From positions 248,001-312,000 of the forward strand of contig JADJOO010000003.1 in the NCBI GenBank assembly GCA_016713725.1: 64,000 bases of DNA, in the 5' to 3' direction. This document shows positions 36,822 to 45,489 of this stretch, one piece after another. The position numbers and the translations under genes were made by a program. A model generated the notes under the pieces. That model had not been told where the DNA came from. It did not search any database and worked only from the letters and a program-made list of their open reading frames with translations. Positions within the stretch are counted from its first letter, which is position 1, and each line of letters opens with the position of its first letter. Origin of the DNA: Pseudomonadota bacterium (lineage in GTDB: Bacteria; Pseudomonadota; Gammaproteobacteria; Steroidobacterales; Steroidobacteraceae).

Positions 36822-38108
36822 ATGCTCGACGCCCGCCTGCTTCGTTCCGATCCTGCCGCCGTGGCCGCGAACCTCGCGCGTCGCGGCTTCACGCTCGATG
36901 TCGCGCGCTTCCAGGCGCTCGAGGACCGCCGCAAGGCCGCCCAGGTGGCCGCGGATGAAGTGCGTGCTGCGCGCAATGCGCACGCGAAAAGCGTGGGCAA
37001 GGCCAAGGCCCAGGGGCAGGACATTTCCTCGCTGCTGGCGGCGGGCGAAGAACTCGGCAACCGGATGGCGGGTCTCGACCGGGAGCTTGCGGACGTCCAG
37101 GCGGAGTTCGACGAGCTCGTGCTCGGCCTGCCGAACATGCTGCACGAGAGCGTGCCTGACGGTCGCGACGAGGCCGACAACGTCGAAGTGCGTCGCTGGG
37201 GCACGCCGCGCGTGTTCGAGTTTGCTCCGCTCGATCACGTGGCGATCGGCGAGAAGCTCGCCGATACCGCGATGGATTTCGAGGCGGCCGGCAGGATTTC
37301 CGGCGCGCGGTTCGTGGTGTTGAAGGGCGGGCTGGCGCGGCTGCACCGCGCGCTGATCCAGTACATGCTCGACCTGCACACCGGTGTGCACGGCTACACC
37401 GAGATCTATGCGCCGTATCTCGTTTCCCGCAGCGCGCTGGTCGGCACCGGGCAATTGCCCAAGTTCGAGGCGGACCTGTTCAGGGTGACCTCGGGCGACA
37501 TGGAATTGTTCCTGATCCCCACGGCGGAAGTGCCGGTCACGAACCTCGCGCGTGAATCGATCCTCGAGGCGAACACGCTGCCGCGGCGCTACGCCGCGCA
37601 CACACCGTGCTTTCGCAGCGAAGCCGGCTCGTACGGCAAGGACACGCGCGGCATGATCCGGCAGCACCAGTTCGAGAAGGTCGAGCTGGTGCACGTCGTC
37701 AGGCCCGAGGATTCCTACGCGGAACTCGAGGTGCTGGTCGGCAACGCGGAGAAGGTGCTGCAGGGTCTCGACCTGCCGTATCGTGTCGTCGCGCTCTGCT
37801 CGGGCGACGTCGGATTCGGCAGCGCCAGGACCTACGACATCGAGGTGTGGCTGCCGGGCCAGCAGCAATACCGTGAGATCTCGTCGTGCTCGAACTGCGA
37901 GGCGTTCCAGGCGCGCCGCATGCAGGCACGCTGGCGCAATCCCGCGACCAGCAAGCCTGAACCGGTGCACACGCTGAACGGCTCGGGACTGGCCGTGGGC
38001 CGCACGCTCGTGGCCGTGCTCGAGAATTATCAGCAGGCGGACGGCAGCGTCGTGATCCCGCCGGTACTGCGCAAGTACATGGGTGACGCGGACGTCCTCC
38101 GCGGTTGA
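36822..38108 (+). CDS. serS: serine--tRNA ligase
   Basis: SerRS charges tRNA-Ser. The 428-residue protein has the N-terminal coiled-coil arm (about 30-100) that grips the long variable arm of tRNA-Ser. The class II catalytic motifs are the motif 2 CFRSEAGSYGKDTRGMIRQHQFEKVELVH and the motif 3 region LNGSGLAVGRTLVAVLENYQ. A tRNA-Ser gene follows 42 bp later, so enzyme and substrate are neighbours. Confidence 0.97.
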   Translation: MLDARLLRSDPAAVAANLARRGFTLDVARFQALEDRRKAAQVAADEVRAARNAHAKSVGKAKAQGQDISSLLAAGEELGNRMAGLDRELADVQAEFDELVLGLPNMLHESVPDGRDEADNVEVRRWGTPRVFEFAPLDHVAIGEKLADTAMDFEAAGRISGARFVVLKGGLARLHRALIQYMLDLHTGVHGYTEIYAPYLVSRSALVGTGQLPKFEADLFRVTSGDMELFLIPTAEVPVTNLARESILEANTLPRRYAAHTPCFRSEAGSYGKDTRGMIRQHQFEKVELVHVVRPEDSYAELEVLVGNAEKVLQGLDLPYRVVALCSGDVGFGSARTYDIEVWLPGQQQYREISSCSNCEAFQARRMQARWRNPATSKPEPVHTLNGSGLAVGRTLVAVLENYQQADGSVVIPPVLRKYMGDADVLRG

Positions 38109-38150
38109 CCGCAACAGCCTGCGTCACCCGGCTACAATCGGCTTTCGTTC

Positions 38151-38240
38151 GGAGAGGTGGCAGAGCGGTTGAATGCACCGGTCTTGAAAACCGGCGTCCC
38201 CGCAAGGGGATCGTGGGTTCGAATCCCACCCTCTCCGCCA
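38151..38240 (+). tRNA. tRNA-Ser(UGA)
   Basis: This 90-nt sequence folds as a class II tRNA: acceptor GGAGAGG/CCTCTCC, anticodon stem CCGGT/ACCGG with loop CTTGAAA (anticodon TGA at 38185-38187), a long variable arm CGTCCCCGCAAGGGGATC, and T arm GTGGG-TTCGAAT-CCCAC. CCA is encoded. A TACAAT box lies 13 bp upstream (38133-38138), without a clear -35. The last 20 bases are repeated at 38412-38431. Confidence 0.97.
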
Positions 38241-38249
38241 CTAACACCA

Positions 38250-38279
38250 GAACGCCCCCGCTAGGGGGCGTTCGTGTTT
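38250..38279 (+). terminator. intrinsic terminator after tRNA-Ser
   Basis: GAACGCCCCC and GGGGGCGTTC form a 10-bp perfect stem with a GCTA loop (38250-38273), followed by GTGTTT. It lies 9 bp after the tRNA. Confidence 0.75.
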
Positions 38280-38291
38280 GTGGCCCGAGGG

Positions 38292-38398
38292 GTGGGCTGA
38301 GAACCCACGGCACGTGGGGTCGACCCATCCGCGCCTGTGGATGGGCACGCCCTCGCGGCAGTGACCGACGAGGGCGCCCCAGCGGGCGAGGACCGCTG
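38292..38398. other. run of four strong hairpins, possible structured RNA or DNA element
   Basis: Four perfect or near-perfect hairpins follow each other: GTGGG-CTGAGAA-CCCAC (38292-38308); CCCATCC with GGATGGG around 8 nt (38324-38345); GCCCTCG CGG-CAGTGA-CCG A CGAGGGC (38349-38375); CAGCGG-GCGAGGA-CCGCTG (38380-38398). They fill the gap between the tRNA terminator and the duplicated tRNA 3' end. No open frame explains them. Known RNA families were considered and none fits by eye. Confidence 0.55.
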
Positions 38399-38411
38399 CG
38401 GCGGGCCGAGT

Positions 38412-38431
38412 GAATCCCACCCTCTCCGCCA
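38412..38431 (+). repeat. duplicated tRNA-Ser 3' end (att-like)
   Basis: GAATCCCACCCTCTCCGCCA is an exact copy of 38221-38240, the tRNA-Ser end from the T loop through CCA. Site-specific integrases that use tRNA genes leave just such direct repeats. The two copies are 171 bp apart, and no integrase is present between them. Confidence 0.8.
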
Positions 38432-38454
38432 TTCAATCGCGTCGCTGGAGCCGG

Positions 38455-40392
38455 TCAGTCCTGCGTGGCGCGGATGCCAAAGCGCAGCGGCACCGCGCCC
38501 ACCTTCAGCCTGTCGCCATCCTTGAGCAACTGCCGCTTGACGCGCCGGCCATTGACGAAGCAGCCATTGGTGCTGTCCATGTCCTCAAAGATGACGGCGT
38601 CGTGGCTGATCCTGAGAACTGCGTGATACCGGCTGACCGAGCCGGACTGCAGCCGGATGTCGCATTCATGGCCGCGGCCGATCGAAATGGAACTCTTGTT
38701 GAGCAGATGCACGACACCCTCGGCATCATCCCGTGTCAGGGTTCTGAGTAGCGTCTCGCCCTCGTTCTTGCGGGTCTGCAACGCCACCTGATGGATGTCG
38801 CGACGAATGGCCTGCATCGCCTCGACATGCTGGTGCAACTCGACCTGCAGCGCCTCGACCTGCCGCGCGCTGGCGCCCTGTTCCAGATTCTTGGCCGCCA
38901 GTTCCCGTCGTGCCTCCTGCAGTAAATCGTCCTGGCGCGCTCGTTCGTCCTGCAGGTGTTGCAGGTCCGCAGACAACGTGTCGATGCACTCGGCCTGCAC
39001 CACCACGGTCTGGTCACGGTGCCTGATCTGTTCGGTCAAGTCCCGATTGGTGCCGTGGGCGCCGTCCAGCTCGCGTGCCTGCTCCAGCGCGAACTTGTCA
39101 CGCTGCTGCAGTTGCAACTGCAACTGCTCCAGCTGCTCACCCAATGCCCCCACTTCGATGCTCAGCTCTTGACGCTGCTCGCGTTCGGCGTCCAGTGAAC
39201 GGGCATCGGACAGATGCAAATCAACCTGCTTCTGCAACGCGCCTTGCGCCTGTCCCAGCTCCTCACGCAACAGCGTCACGCTGTCCAGCAGAGTTGCCTC
39301 GCGTTCCATCAGGGTGGCCCGCGCTTCCTGCAGTACCAGCAACTCCCGCTCCTGGCCGGCGATTACCTCCTGGCGCGCGTCCAGGGAGGCGTTGCGCTCG
39401 GCGAGCTGTTGACCCAGCCGGTCATTCTCGGTCACGGCGCGGCTGAGTTCGTCCTGCAAGGCGCCGAGCTCCGCCTGGCGTTCCGACTGTTCACGGCGCG
39501 CTCGCGCGAGCGCGTCACGTTCGGTTGCAAGCGTCTGGTGCAGGCGCTCCTGGGCATCCCCCGCAGAGCGCCGCAACGATTCGCCATTGGCGAGCGCACT
39601 GGCCAGTTGCGCTGAAGTTTCACCGAGGCGGTTATCCAGCGCGGCGATGCGCTGGTCACGAATCTCGAGGGAGCGCTGCAGATCGTCTCTTTCGAGCAGG
39701 CCCTGCGCCATGCTGCGCGCCAGTGCAGCAGCCGAGGCATGCTGCTCGGCGAACTGCCGCTGCGTGGTCAGCAACTCCGCCTGCAGCGCTTCGCCACGCT
39801 GTCGTTGCTCCTCAAGCTGCCGGGTCATGTCACCGGCCTGGCGCGCATGCTGCTGGCGCAACTGCTCTGCTTCGGCGCGCTGCTCCGTCAGCTGCCGCTG
39901 CAGATCACCACCAGCACGCTGTTGCTGTTCAAGGGACTGCTGCAGGTTCAGCAGCGAGCTGCTCGTCTCGACGCGTTGCTGCTCCAGCTGTTCCTGCAGC
40001 TGTTGCCGGTTTGCCAGCCATAGCAGGCGTTCTTCGGCGAGGCGGTCACGATCCCGCGACACGGCCTGGCTGTGGGTCTGCAGGTCGGCATGGTCGGACT
40101 GCAGAGCATCATGGCGTGCTTGAAGCTGGGTGAGTTTGATCTCGGTATCCGCCAGCGCGGTTTCCAGGCTGACGATCCGGTCCCGCACCGAGACGAGTTC
40201 ATCCATCAGGTCCAGGTGCTCGCCCGCCTCGACACGCAGCGCGTCGGCCACACCCGGCTGCGTCCGGTACACGGCCGTGGCGTCGTCCTCATCGGGTGGC
40301 GCGTCATCGATGTCCGCAGAACTCAAGATCGGTAGTTCGGCGGTGATGTCCAGATCGTCATCCGCCAAGTTATCCGCAGGCGGAGTTCTCAT
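38455..40392 (-). CDS. coiled-coil protein with C-terminal FHA domain
   Basis: A 645-residue protein. Residues about 1-60 are acidic (DNLADDDLDITAELPILSSADIDD). About 60-530 is one long Gln/Glu/Arg/Leu-rich coiled coil. The last 100 residues form an FHA phosphothreonine-binding domain with the conserved SIGRGHECDI, SVSRYHAVL and DSTNGCFVNGRRV. No membrane segment or signal peptide is seen. I do not know its function; FHA proteins read Ser/Thr-kinase signals, but no kinase gene is nearby. Heavy CAG/CTG use reflects the Gln/Leu content. It starts the accessory block just after the tRNA repeat. Confidence 0.88.
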   Translation of the reverse strand: MRTPPADNLADDDLDITAELPILSSADIDDAPPDEDDATAVYRTQPGVADALRVEAGEHLDLMDELVSVRDRIVSLETALADTEIKLTQLQARHDALQSDHADLQTHSQAVSRDRDRLAEERLLWLANRQQLQEQLEQQRVETSSSLLNLQQSLEQQQRAGGDLQRQLTEQRAEAEQLRQQHARQAGDMTRQLEEQRQRGEALQAELLTTQRQFAEQHASAAALARSMAQGLLERDDLQRSLEIRDQRIAALDNRLGETSAQLASALANGESLRRSAGDAQERLHQTLATERDALARARREQSERQAELGALQDELSRAVTENDRLGQQLAERNASLDARQEVIAGQERELLVLQEARATLMEREATLLDSVTLLREELGQAQGALQKQVDLHLSDARSLDAEREQRQELSIEVGALGEQLEQLQLQLQQRDKFALEQARELDGAHGTNRDLTEQIRHRDQTVVVQAECIDTLSADLQHLQDERARQDDLLQEARRELAAKNLEQGASARQVEALQVELHQHVEAMQAIRRDIHQVALQTRKNEGETLLRTLTRDDAEGVVHLLNKSSISIGRGHECDIRLQSGSVSRYHAVLRISHDAVIFEDMDSTNGCFVNGRRVKRQLLKDGDRLKVGAVPLRFGIRATQD

Positions 40393-40571
40393 CGTTCAGA
40401 CCTCCAGGCAGGGTCGCGAGCGTCACTGACGCTCGTGCACCGGGTGCAGGCGCATGAGCGGCATTATCCCTGCCATGGTTCGCAGCGCAATACGACCACC
40501 GAATTCGGTGACATAACATGGGAAGTGCGCACGGCGGGACTTCAGGCGTGGCCGAGCCGCAACGCCAATGG

Positions 40572-42044
40572 CTACCGCGCTACGGTCGCGACCAGGCGCG
40601 CGTAGAACTCGGCCGTGCGGCGCATGTTGTCCGACGTCATGTGCTCGTTCGTGCCGTGGATCATCTGCAGGTCACCGATCGACGCCACGATCGGCTGGAA
40701 GCGGTAGATGTCCGTGGCCAGTCCAGTCATGTGACGACTGTCGGTCGTTGCCGTGACGAGTCCGGGCGCAACGGGAGTGCGCTCGTCACCCGCCGCGACT
40801 GCCGCCATGACGCGGTATGCCGTCGAGGTGCTCGACGACACCGGTGAGGGATCGTAGGCCGGGCCCTCCCAGGCGAGTTTCACGCCGAGACCGCTGGTCG
40901 CTGCCGAGGCGCGCTGCAGCACGTCGTCCGCAGTCACGCCCGGCGCAATGCGGTAGTTGATCCAGGCGGTCGCGTCCTGGGGCAGCACGTTTTCCTTCGG
41001 GCTGCCGCGCAGCATCGTCGGTGCGATCGTCGTGTGCAGCGTTGCAGCACCCGCGGCCGTCGCTGCGATTCTCCGCACGAGGAGTGGACGGAACAACCAT
41101 TCATTCGCGACGGCGATGCGTACGAGGAGGGATGCATCCGGCGCGAGTGCGCGCACCATGTCGGCCGCCGGTCCCTTGAACTCGAGCGGAAAAGCGGCGC
41201 CAGTGATCGACAGTACAGCCCTGGCGAGCACTTCGACGCCGGTCTCCGGGGGCGGCGCGGAGGAATGCCCGCCTGCGGCCGGCGCGGTGACTTGCAACGT
41301 CGCGTAGCCCTTCTCGGCAATGCCGATCAGTGCCACCGGTCGGCCAAGCAGCGGGAAATCGGCGATGACGGCCAACCCTTCGTCGAGCACGAACTCCGCG
41401 TGCACGCCACGCGCTTTCAGCAACTGCGCTGCTGCGTGCGCCCCGGTTCCACCTGCCTCTTCGTCGTGCCCGCTGACCACGTACACGGTGCGACGCGGCA
41501 CGAAGCCGTTTACGACCAGCGACTCGATTCCCTCGAACAGCCCTATCAACGACCCCTTGTCGTCGACGGCGCCACGACCCCACACAGCTCCGTCCGCGAT
41601 CACGCCGTCGAACGGCGGGTGTGACCAGTCCTGCTCGGTGCCCGGCGTCACCGGGACGACGTCGTGGTGAGCCATCAGGACGATCGGCGGGAGCGACGGG
41701 TCTGCGCCGTGCCAGGTGTAGACGAGCGTGTGGCCTGCGACCACTTCGCGGGTCATGGCCGCGTGTGCCGCTGGGTAGGTCGCGGCCAGCCACGCGTGCA
41801 GACGGTCCCATTCGGCCCAGTCGTTGGCCTCCGCGTCCTGGTGACTGACAGTGCGGAATCGAACTGCTTCCGCCAGGTGCTTCGCTGCGATTTCGCTGTC
41901 GACGCGCACGGCCGGTGCGAGCTCGACGGTCGACGCCAGGTCGCCGGGATGAGACGAGTGGGTTGCCGTGCGATAGGCGACGACCGCGACCAGGGCGGTG
42001 ATCAAGACCAGCAGGATGAGGAGAACTCGGCGGGCCAGGCTCAT
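40572..42044 (-). CDS. M20 family metallopeptidase, membrane-anchored or exported
   Basis: A 490-residue protein with an N-terminal hydrophobic segment (VLLILLVLITALVAVVAY) and an M20/M25/M40 di-zinc catalytic core of the carboxypeptidase S kind. Metal-binding motifs are MAHHDVVPV, WGRGAVDDKGS, GHDEEAGGTGA, EGLAV and HGTNEHM. It probably trims peptides or N-acyl amino acids in the periplasm; the substrate is not known. ATG 42044 is preferred to 42065. Confidence 0.9.
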   Translation of the reverse strand: MSLARRVLLILLVLITALVAVVAYRTATHSSHPGDLASTVELAPAVRVDSEIAAKHLAEAVRFRTVSHQDAEANDWAEWDRLHAWLAATYPAAHAAMTREVVAGHTLVYTWHGADPSLPPIVLMAHHDVVPVTPGTEQDWSHPPFDGVIADGAVWGRGAVDDKGSLIGLFEGIESLVVNGFVPRRTVYVVSGHDEEAGGTGAHAAAQLLKARGVHAEFVLDEGLAVIADFPLLGRPVALIGIAEKGYATLQVTAPAAGGHSSAPPPETGVEVLARAVLSITGAAFPLEFKGPAADMVRALAPDASLLVRIAVANEWLFRPLLVRRIAATAAGAATLHTTIAPTMLRGSPKENVLPQDATAWINYRIAPGVTADDVLQRASAATSGLGVKLAWEGPAYDPSPVSSSTSTAYRVMAAVAAGDERTPVAPGLVTATTDSRHMTGLATDIYRFQPIVASIGDLQMIHGTNEHMTSDNMRRTAEFYARLVATVAR

Positions 42045-42131
42045 GCAACCGGATGGTAGGGGCATTTATGCGATTCGTCACCGAATCGGCGACAATGGGA
42101 GGTTCGCTCCAACAGGAATCCGAGGCCGCCC

Positions 42132-43109
42132 ATGAAGACCCGCATCACCGAGCTCTTTGGCATCCAGCACCCGATCATCCAGGGCGGCATGCATTTCGTC
42201 GGGTTGCCCGAGCTCGCGTCGGCGGTCTCCAACGCGGGCGGACTCGGCATGATTACGGCGCTGACGCTCGGCACGCCCGAGAAGCTCGCGGCGGCGATCA
42301 AGCGCTGCCACGAAATGACCGACAAGCCGTTCGGGGTGAACCTGACGTTCCTGCCGACGTTCGCCAACCCGCCGTACGCCGAACTCATCCAGGCGATCGT
42401 CGAGGGCGGCGTGCGCATCGTCGAGACCGCGGGCCGCAGTCCCGAGCAATACCTGCCGGTGCTGAAGGAGGCCGGCATCAAGGTGATCCACAAATGCACC
42501 TCGGTGCGGCATTCGCTGAAGGCCGAGTCGATCGGCTGCGACGCCGTGAGCGTCGACGGCTTCGAATGCGGCGGCCACCCGGGTGAGGACGACGTGCCGA
42601 ACTTCATCCTGTTGCCGCTTGCCGCCGAGGCGCTGAAGATTCCGTTCGTCGCTTCCGGCGGCATGGCAGACGGGCGCAGTCTCCGCGCGGCACTCGCGCT
42701 CGGCGCCGAAGGCATGAACATGGGCACGCGTTTCATCGCCACGAAGGAAGCGCCGGTGCACGAGAACGTGAAGCAGGCGATGGTGCAGGCCAGCGAGCTC
42801 GACACGCGGCTGATCATGCGCTCGCTGCGCAACACCGAGCGCGTACTGCGCAACACTGCGGTCGACAAGGTCGTCGAGATCGAGAAGCAGAAAGGCGCCG
42901 CGACGACGATCGACGACATTCGCGAATACGTCGCCGGGGCCTACGTGAAGGTCATGCAGCAGGGCGAGATGGAAGCGGGCGCCTGGTCGTGCGGCATGGT
43001 CGCGGGCCTGGTCCACGACGTGCCGACCTGCCGCGAGCTGGTCGACCGCATCATGGGCGAAGCCGAGACGATCATCGCGCAGCGCCTGGCCGGCATGCGC
43101 GCCGCCTGA
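42132..43109 (+). CDS. nitronate monooxygenase (NPD family)
   Basis: A 325-residue FMN-dependent TIM-barrel enzyme of the 2-nitropropane dioxygenase/nitronate monooxygenase family, which oxidises alkyl nitronates such as propionate-3-nitronate. It shows HPIIQGGMHFVGLPELASAVSNAGGLG, IHKCTSVRHSLKAESIGCDAVSVDGFECGGHPGED and IPFVASGGMADGRSLRAALALGAEGMNMGTRF. Length is normal. It is convergent with the GMC oxidoreductase, 3 bp apart. Confidence 0.9.
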   Translation: MKTRITELFGIQHPIIQGGMHFVGLPELASAVSNAGGLGMITALTLGTPEKLAAAIKRCHEMTDKPFGVNLTFLPTFANPPYAELIQAIVEGGVRIVETAGRSPEQYLPVLKEAGIKVIHKCTSVRHSLKAESIGCDAVSVDGFECGGHPGEDDVPNFILLPLAAEALKIPFVASGGMADGRSLRAALALGAEGMNMGTRFIATKEAPVHENVKQAMVQASELDTRLIMRSLRNTERVLRNTAVDKVVEIEKQKGAATTIDDIREYVAGAYVKVMQQGEMEAGAWSCGMVAGLVHDVPTCRELVDRIMGEAETIIAQRLAGMRAA

Positions 43110-43112
43110 CCG

Positions 43113-44765
43113 TCAGACCTCGCCTCGCTTCGCGAACTGAGCGATGTGGTCGCCCGCGCGGAAGGCGAGGGCCTGGATCGTCATCGTCGGTTGCCCGCGC
43201 CCCGACGTCACGAAGCTCGAGCCATCGCAGACGAACAGGTTGCGGACGTCGTGCGACCGGTGGTACTTGTCGACGACCGACGTCTGCGGATCGTTGCCCA
43301 TGCGCGCGGTGCCCAGCAGGTGCGGCCCGCCGTTCGATTCGGCGACCGGTTCCTTCCAGACCTCGAGCGCACCGGCGGCCTGCATGGACTCGACGCCACG
43401 ATCCTGCAGGTAGCGCACCATCGCCAGGTCGTCCGGATGGTCCTTGTAGGTCATGCGCAGCGCGGGCAGGCCCCAGGCGTCCTTCAGCTCCGGATCGAGG
43501 TCGATGCGATTGGTCTCGAGCGCGAGCGACGTGCCGTGGCCAGCGACGATCATCGCGCGCGGCAGGGCCTCGAGCAGCGACTTGAACCCTGCGCCCCAGG
43601 TGCGACCCGGCGGTGGCGCGAACAGCGACCACGCAATCGGCATCGGGCCGATGCGCGAATCGATGCCGCCGCCGCCGTAAAAGCCGCGCTGCGGGTCGTT
43701 GTCGTACCAGTCGTGCACGACACGCGTAACCTGCGCGCTCTTGAACTCGTTCAGTTCGTGCTCGAACAGCGCGTGGACCTGGGCGTAGGTGTTGAACATC
43801 AGGTTCTTGCCGACGTAGCCGCTCGAATTCGCGAGGCCGTCGGGGAACTTTGCATTGGCCGACAGCAGCAGCAGCCGCGAAGTCTCCGCGCCGTTGGCGC
43901 ACACGACGACCGCGCGTGCCTTCTGGAAGTGCTCGCGCTTGTCCTGGTCGAAATAGGCGACGCCGGTCGCGCGACCTGCCGCGTTGGTCTCGATGCGCGA
44001 CACGTAGCTCAGTGGCCGCACTTCGCAGCGGCCCGTGGCCTCGGCCTCCGGGATCATGGTGTACAGCGTCGACGATTTCGCCTGCATTTCGCAGCCAAAC
44101 CCGATGCAGAACCCGCAGTGGGCGCAGGCGGGGCGGTCCTTGTAGGGCACCGAAGCGATCGCCATAGGCGCCGGGTACGGATGCCAGCCCATCTTGCGAG
44201 CGCCGCGTTCGAGCAGGACGCCCGAGGATTTCACGGGCAGCGGCGGCATCGGGTACGGCTTGCTGCGCCACGGGTCGAAGGGGCTGGCGCCCGCCAGTCC
44301 GGACACGCCGACGTCCCACTCAACTTTCGTGTAATACGGTTCGAGTTCGGCGTACGTGATCGGCCAGTCCGAAAAGGTAGTTCCCGGGATTGCGCCGAGG
44401 CGGCTGCGCTCGTCGAAGTCGACTTCGTGGAAGCGCCAGAAATTCGCGGTGAAGTGCACGGAACTGCCGCCGACGTTCGGCGCGTACCAGGCAGCGGGGA
44501 ACTCCGTTACGCGTTGCGCCTTCTCGGACGCTGACTTCCGGAACGTCTGCGGGTTCGTGTCGAGTTTGTTGGTGAGCGCGCCGTTGAACCAGTGGTCGAG
44601 CTCATCGTGGCGGAAGTCCGCGGCCGTGAAGCGCGGCCCCTGCTCGAGCACCAGCACTTCGAACCCGGCCTGCGACAGTTCGCGTGCCATCACTCCGCCC
44701 GCGGCTCCCGAGCCCACCACGACGAAGTCGACGGTGTCGTTCGGCTTGAACTTGCGCGTGCTCAT
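43113..44765 (-). CDS. GMC family FAD oxidoreductase
   Basis: A 550-residue flavoenzyme of the glucose-methanol-choline family, here of the membrane gluconate/sugar dehydrogenase type. It has the FAD-binding VDFVVVGSGAAGGVMARELSQAGFEVLVLEQG, a cysteine-containing stretch CAHCGFCIGFGCEMQAKSS, and the C-terminal GNDPQTSVVDKYHRSHDVRNLFVCDGSSFVTSGRGQPTMTIQALA. The usual partners are a small TAT-exported subunit 3, present just upstream, and a cytochrome c, not seen here. The sugar or alcohol substrate is unknown. Confidence 0.9.
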   Translation of the reverse strand: MSTRKFKPNDTVDFVVVGSGAAGGVMARELSQAGFEVLVLEQGPRFTAADFRHDELDHWFNGALTNKLDTNPQTFRKSASEKAQRVTEFPAAWYAPNVGGSSVHFTANFWRFHEVDFDERSRLGAIPGTTFSDWPITYAELEPYYTKVEWDVGVSGLAGASPFDPWRSKPYPMPPLPVKSSGVLLERGARKMGWHPYPAPMAIASVPYKDRPACAHCGFCIGFGCEMQAKSSTLYTMIPEAEATGRCEVRPLSYVSRIETNAAGRATGVAYFDQDKREHFQKARAVVVCANGAETSRLLLLSANAKFPDGLANSSGYVGKNLMFNTYAQVHALFEHELNEFKSAQVTRVVHDWYDNDPQRGFYGGGGIDSRIGPMPIAWSLFAPPPGRTWGAGFKSLLEALPRAMIVAGHGTSLALETNRIDLDPELKDAWGLPALRMTYKDHPDDLAMVRYLQDRGVESMQAAGALEVWKEPVAESNGGPHLLGTARMGNDPQTSVVDKYHRSHDVRNLFVCDGSSFVTSGRGQPTMTIQALAFRAGDHIAQFAKRGEV

Positions 44766-45383
44766 GACTGTTGTGCTCCGCGGCCTTCGCATAAGGCACG
44801 AACCCGGCATACTCGGCGTCGTAATGCCCGAACGGCGGTTGCCACGCGTGCTGGTCGACGAAGCCCACGAGCTTCCAGCCGAGCTTTCCGCGTTGCCGCC
44901 ATAGGAGGGCAGGGCGAGAAGCCCGAGCACGGTCAGGAACTTCATGCGGCCGAAGAACGGCGTGTGCTCGACGTGCTTCAGGTAGGCCGTCTGATCGTCG
45001 AACGGCAGGTCGGCAAACTGCGCGACGCCCGGATGGTGCTTTGCGCACTTCGCCTGGAAGTCCGTCAGGCCTGCCACGAACTCCGGGCCGTTCTCCTGCC
45101 AGAGTCCCGCATGGACGTGGTCGATGAAGTAGACGACTCCCGCCTCATGCGCTCCCGGCGTGGCACCGCTCGGGACGATCTGCGACGCAATGGCGTCGAC
45201 GTCGCGGGCCTGTGCGGGCGTGAGCAGGAGCAACTTGCTGCGATCCGCCGTGTCGCCGACCATCTGGTGAGCGTGTTCGGCTGCGGCGACGACCCTGGGC
45301 CAGCTGGCCGCAAGCCAGGCCATGCCTAGCGCCCCTCCCGAGGCCTGCAGGAAATTCCTGCGCGACGTACCGGATGCGTCCAT
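44766..45383 (-). pseudogene. gluconate 2-dehydrogenase subunit 3-like protein, frameshifted
   Basis: The N-terminus is a twin-arginine signal (SRRNFLQASGGALGMAWLAAS). The mature part LTPAQARDVDAIASQIVPSGATPGAHEAGVVYFIDHV is typical of the gluconate 2-dehydrogenase subunit 3 family. After PSYGGNA the frame breaks: adding one base in the CC pair at 44888-44889 restores GKLGWKLVGFVDQHAWQPPFGHYDAEYAGFVPY. As read, the first frame runs on into the GMC gene without a stop, and the restored frame also runs past the GMC start to 44602. The natural C-terminus is therefore unclear. Confidence 0.8.
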
Positions 45384-45489
45384 GACGATCCCCCTGCGAG
45401 CGTTATTGTGGACTGAGTATGCTATGTCCTTCGCCGCCGCGTAGATTTTTGCATCGCGGCGAGGCCATGAAGGGACGACAGGAGGTTCC

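Noticed and set aside
36783..38114. 443-codon minus-strand frame opposite serS, and similar long antisense frames opposite sppA, tdh, kbl, gspD, gspE, clpA, ftsK and the propeller gene
   Set aside because: High-GC genes lack stop codons in an antisense frame. The peptides are His/Arg/Val/Asp mixtures without motifs.
38250..38431. A second, degenerate tRNA-Ser gene after the first
   Set aside because: Only the last 20 bases match. No acceptor 5' strand, D arm or anticodon arm can be found in the 171 bp before them.
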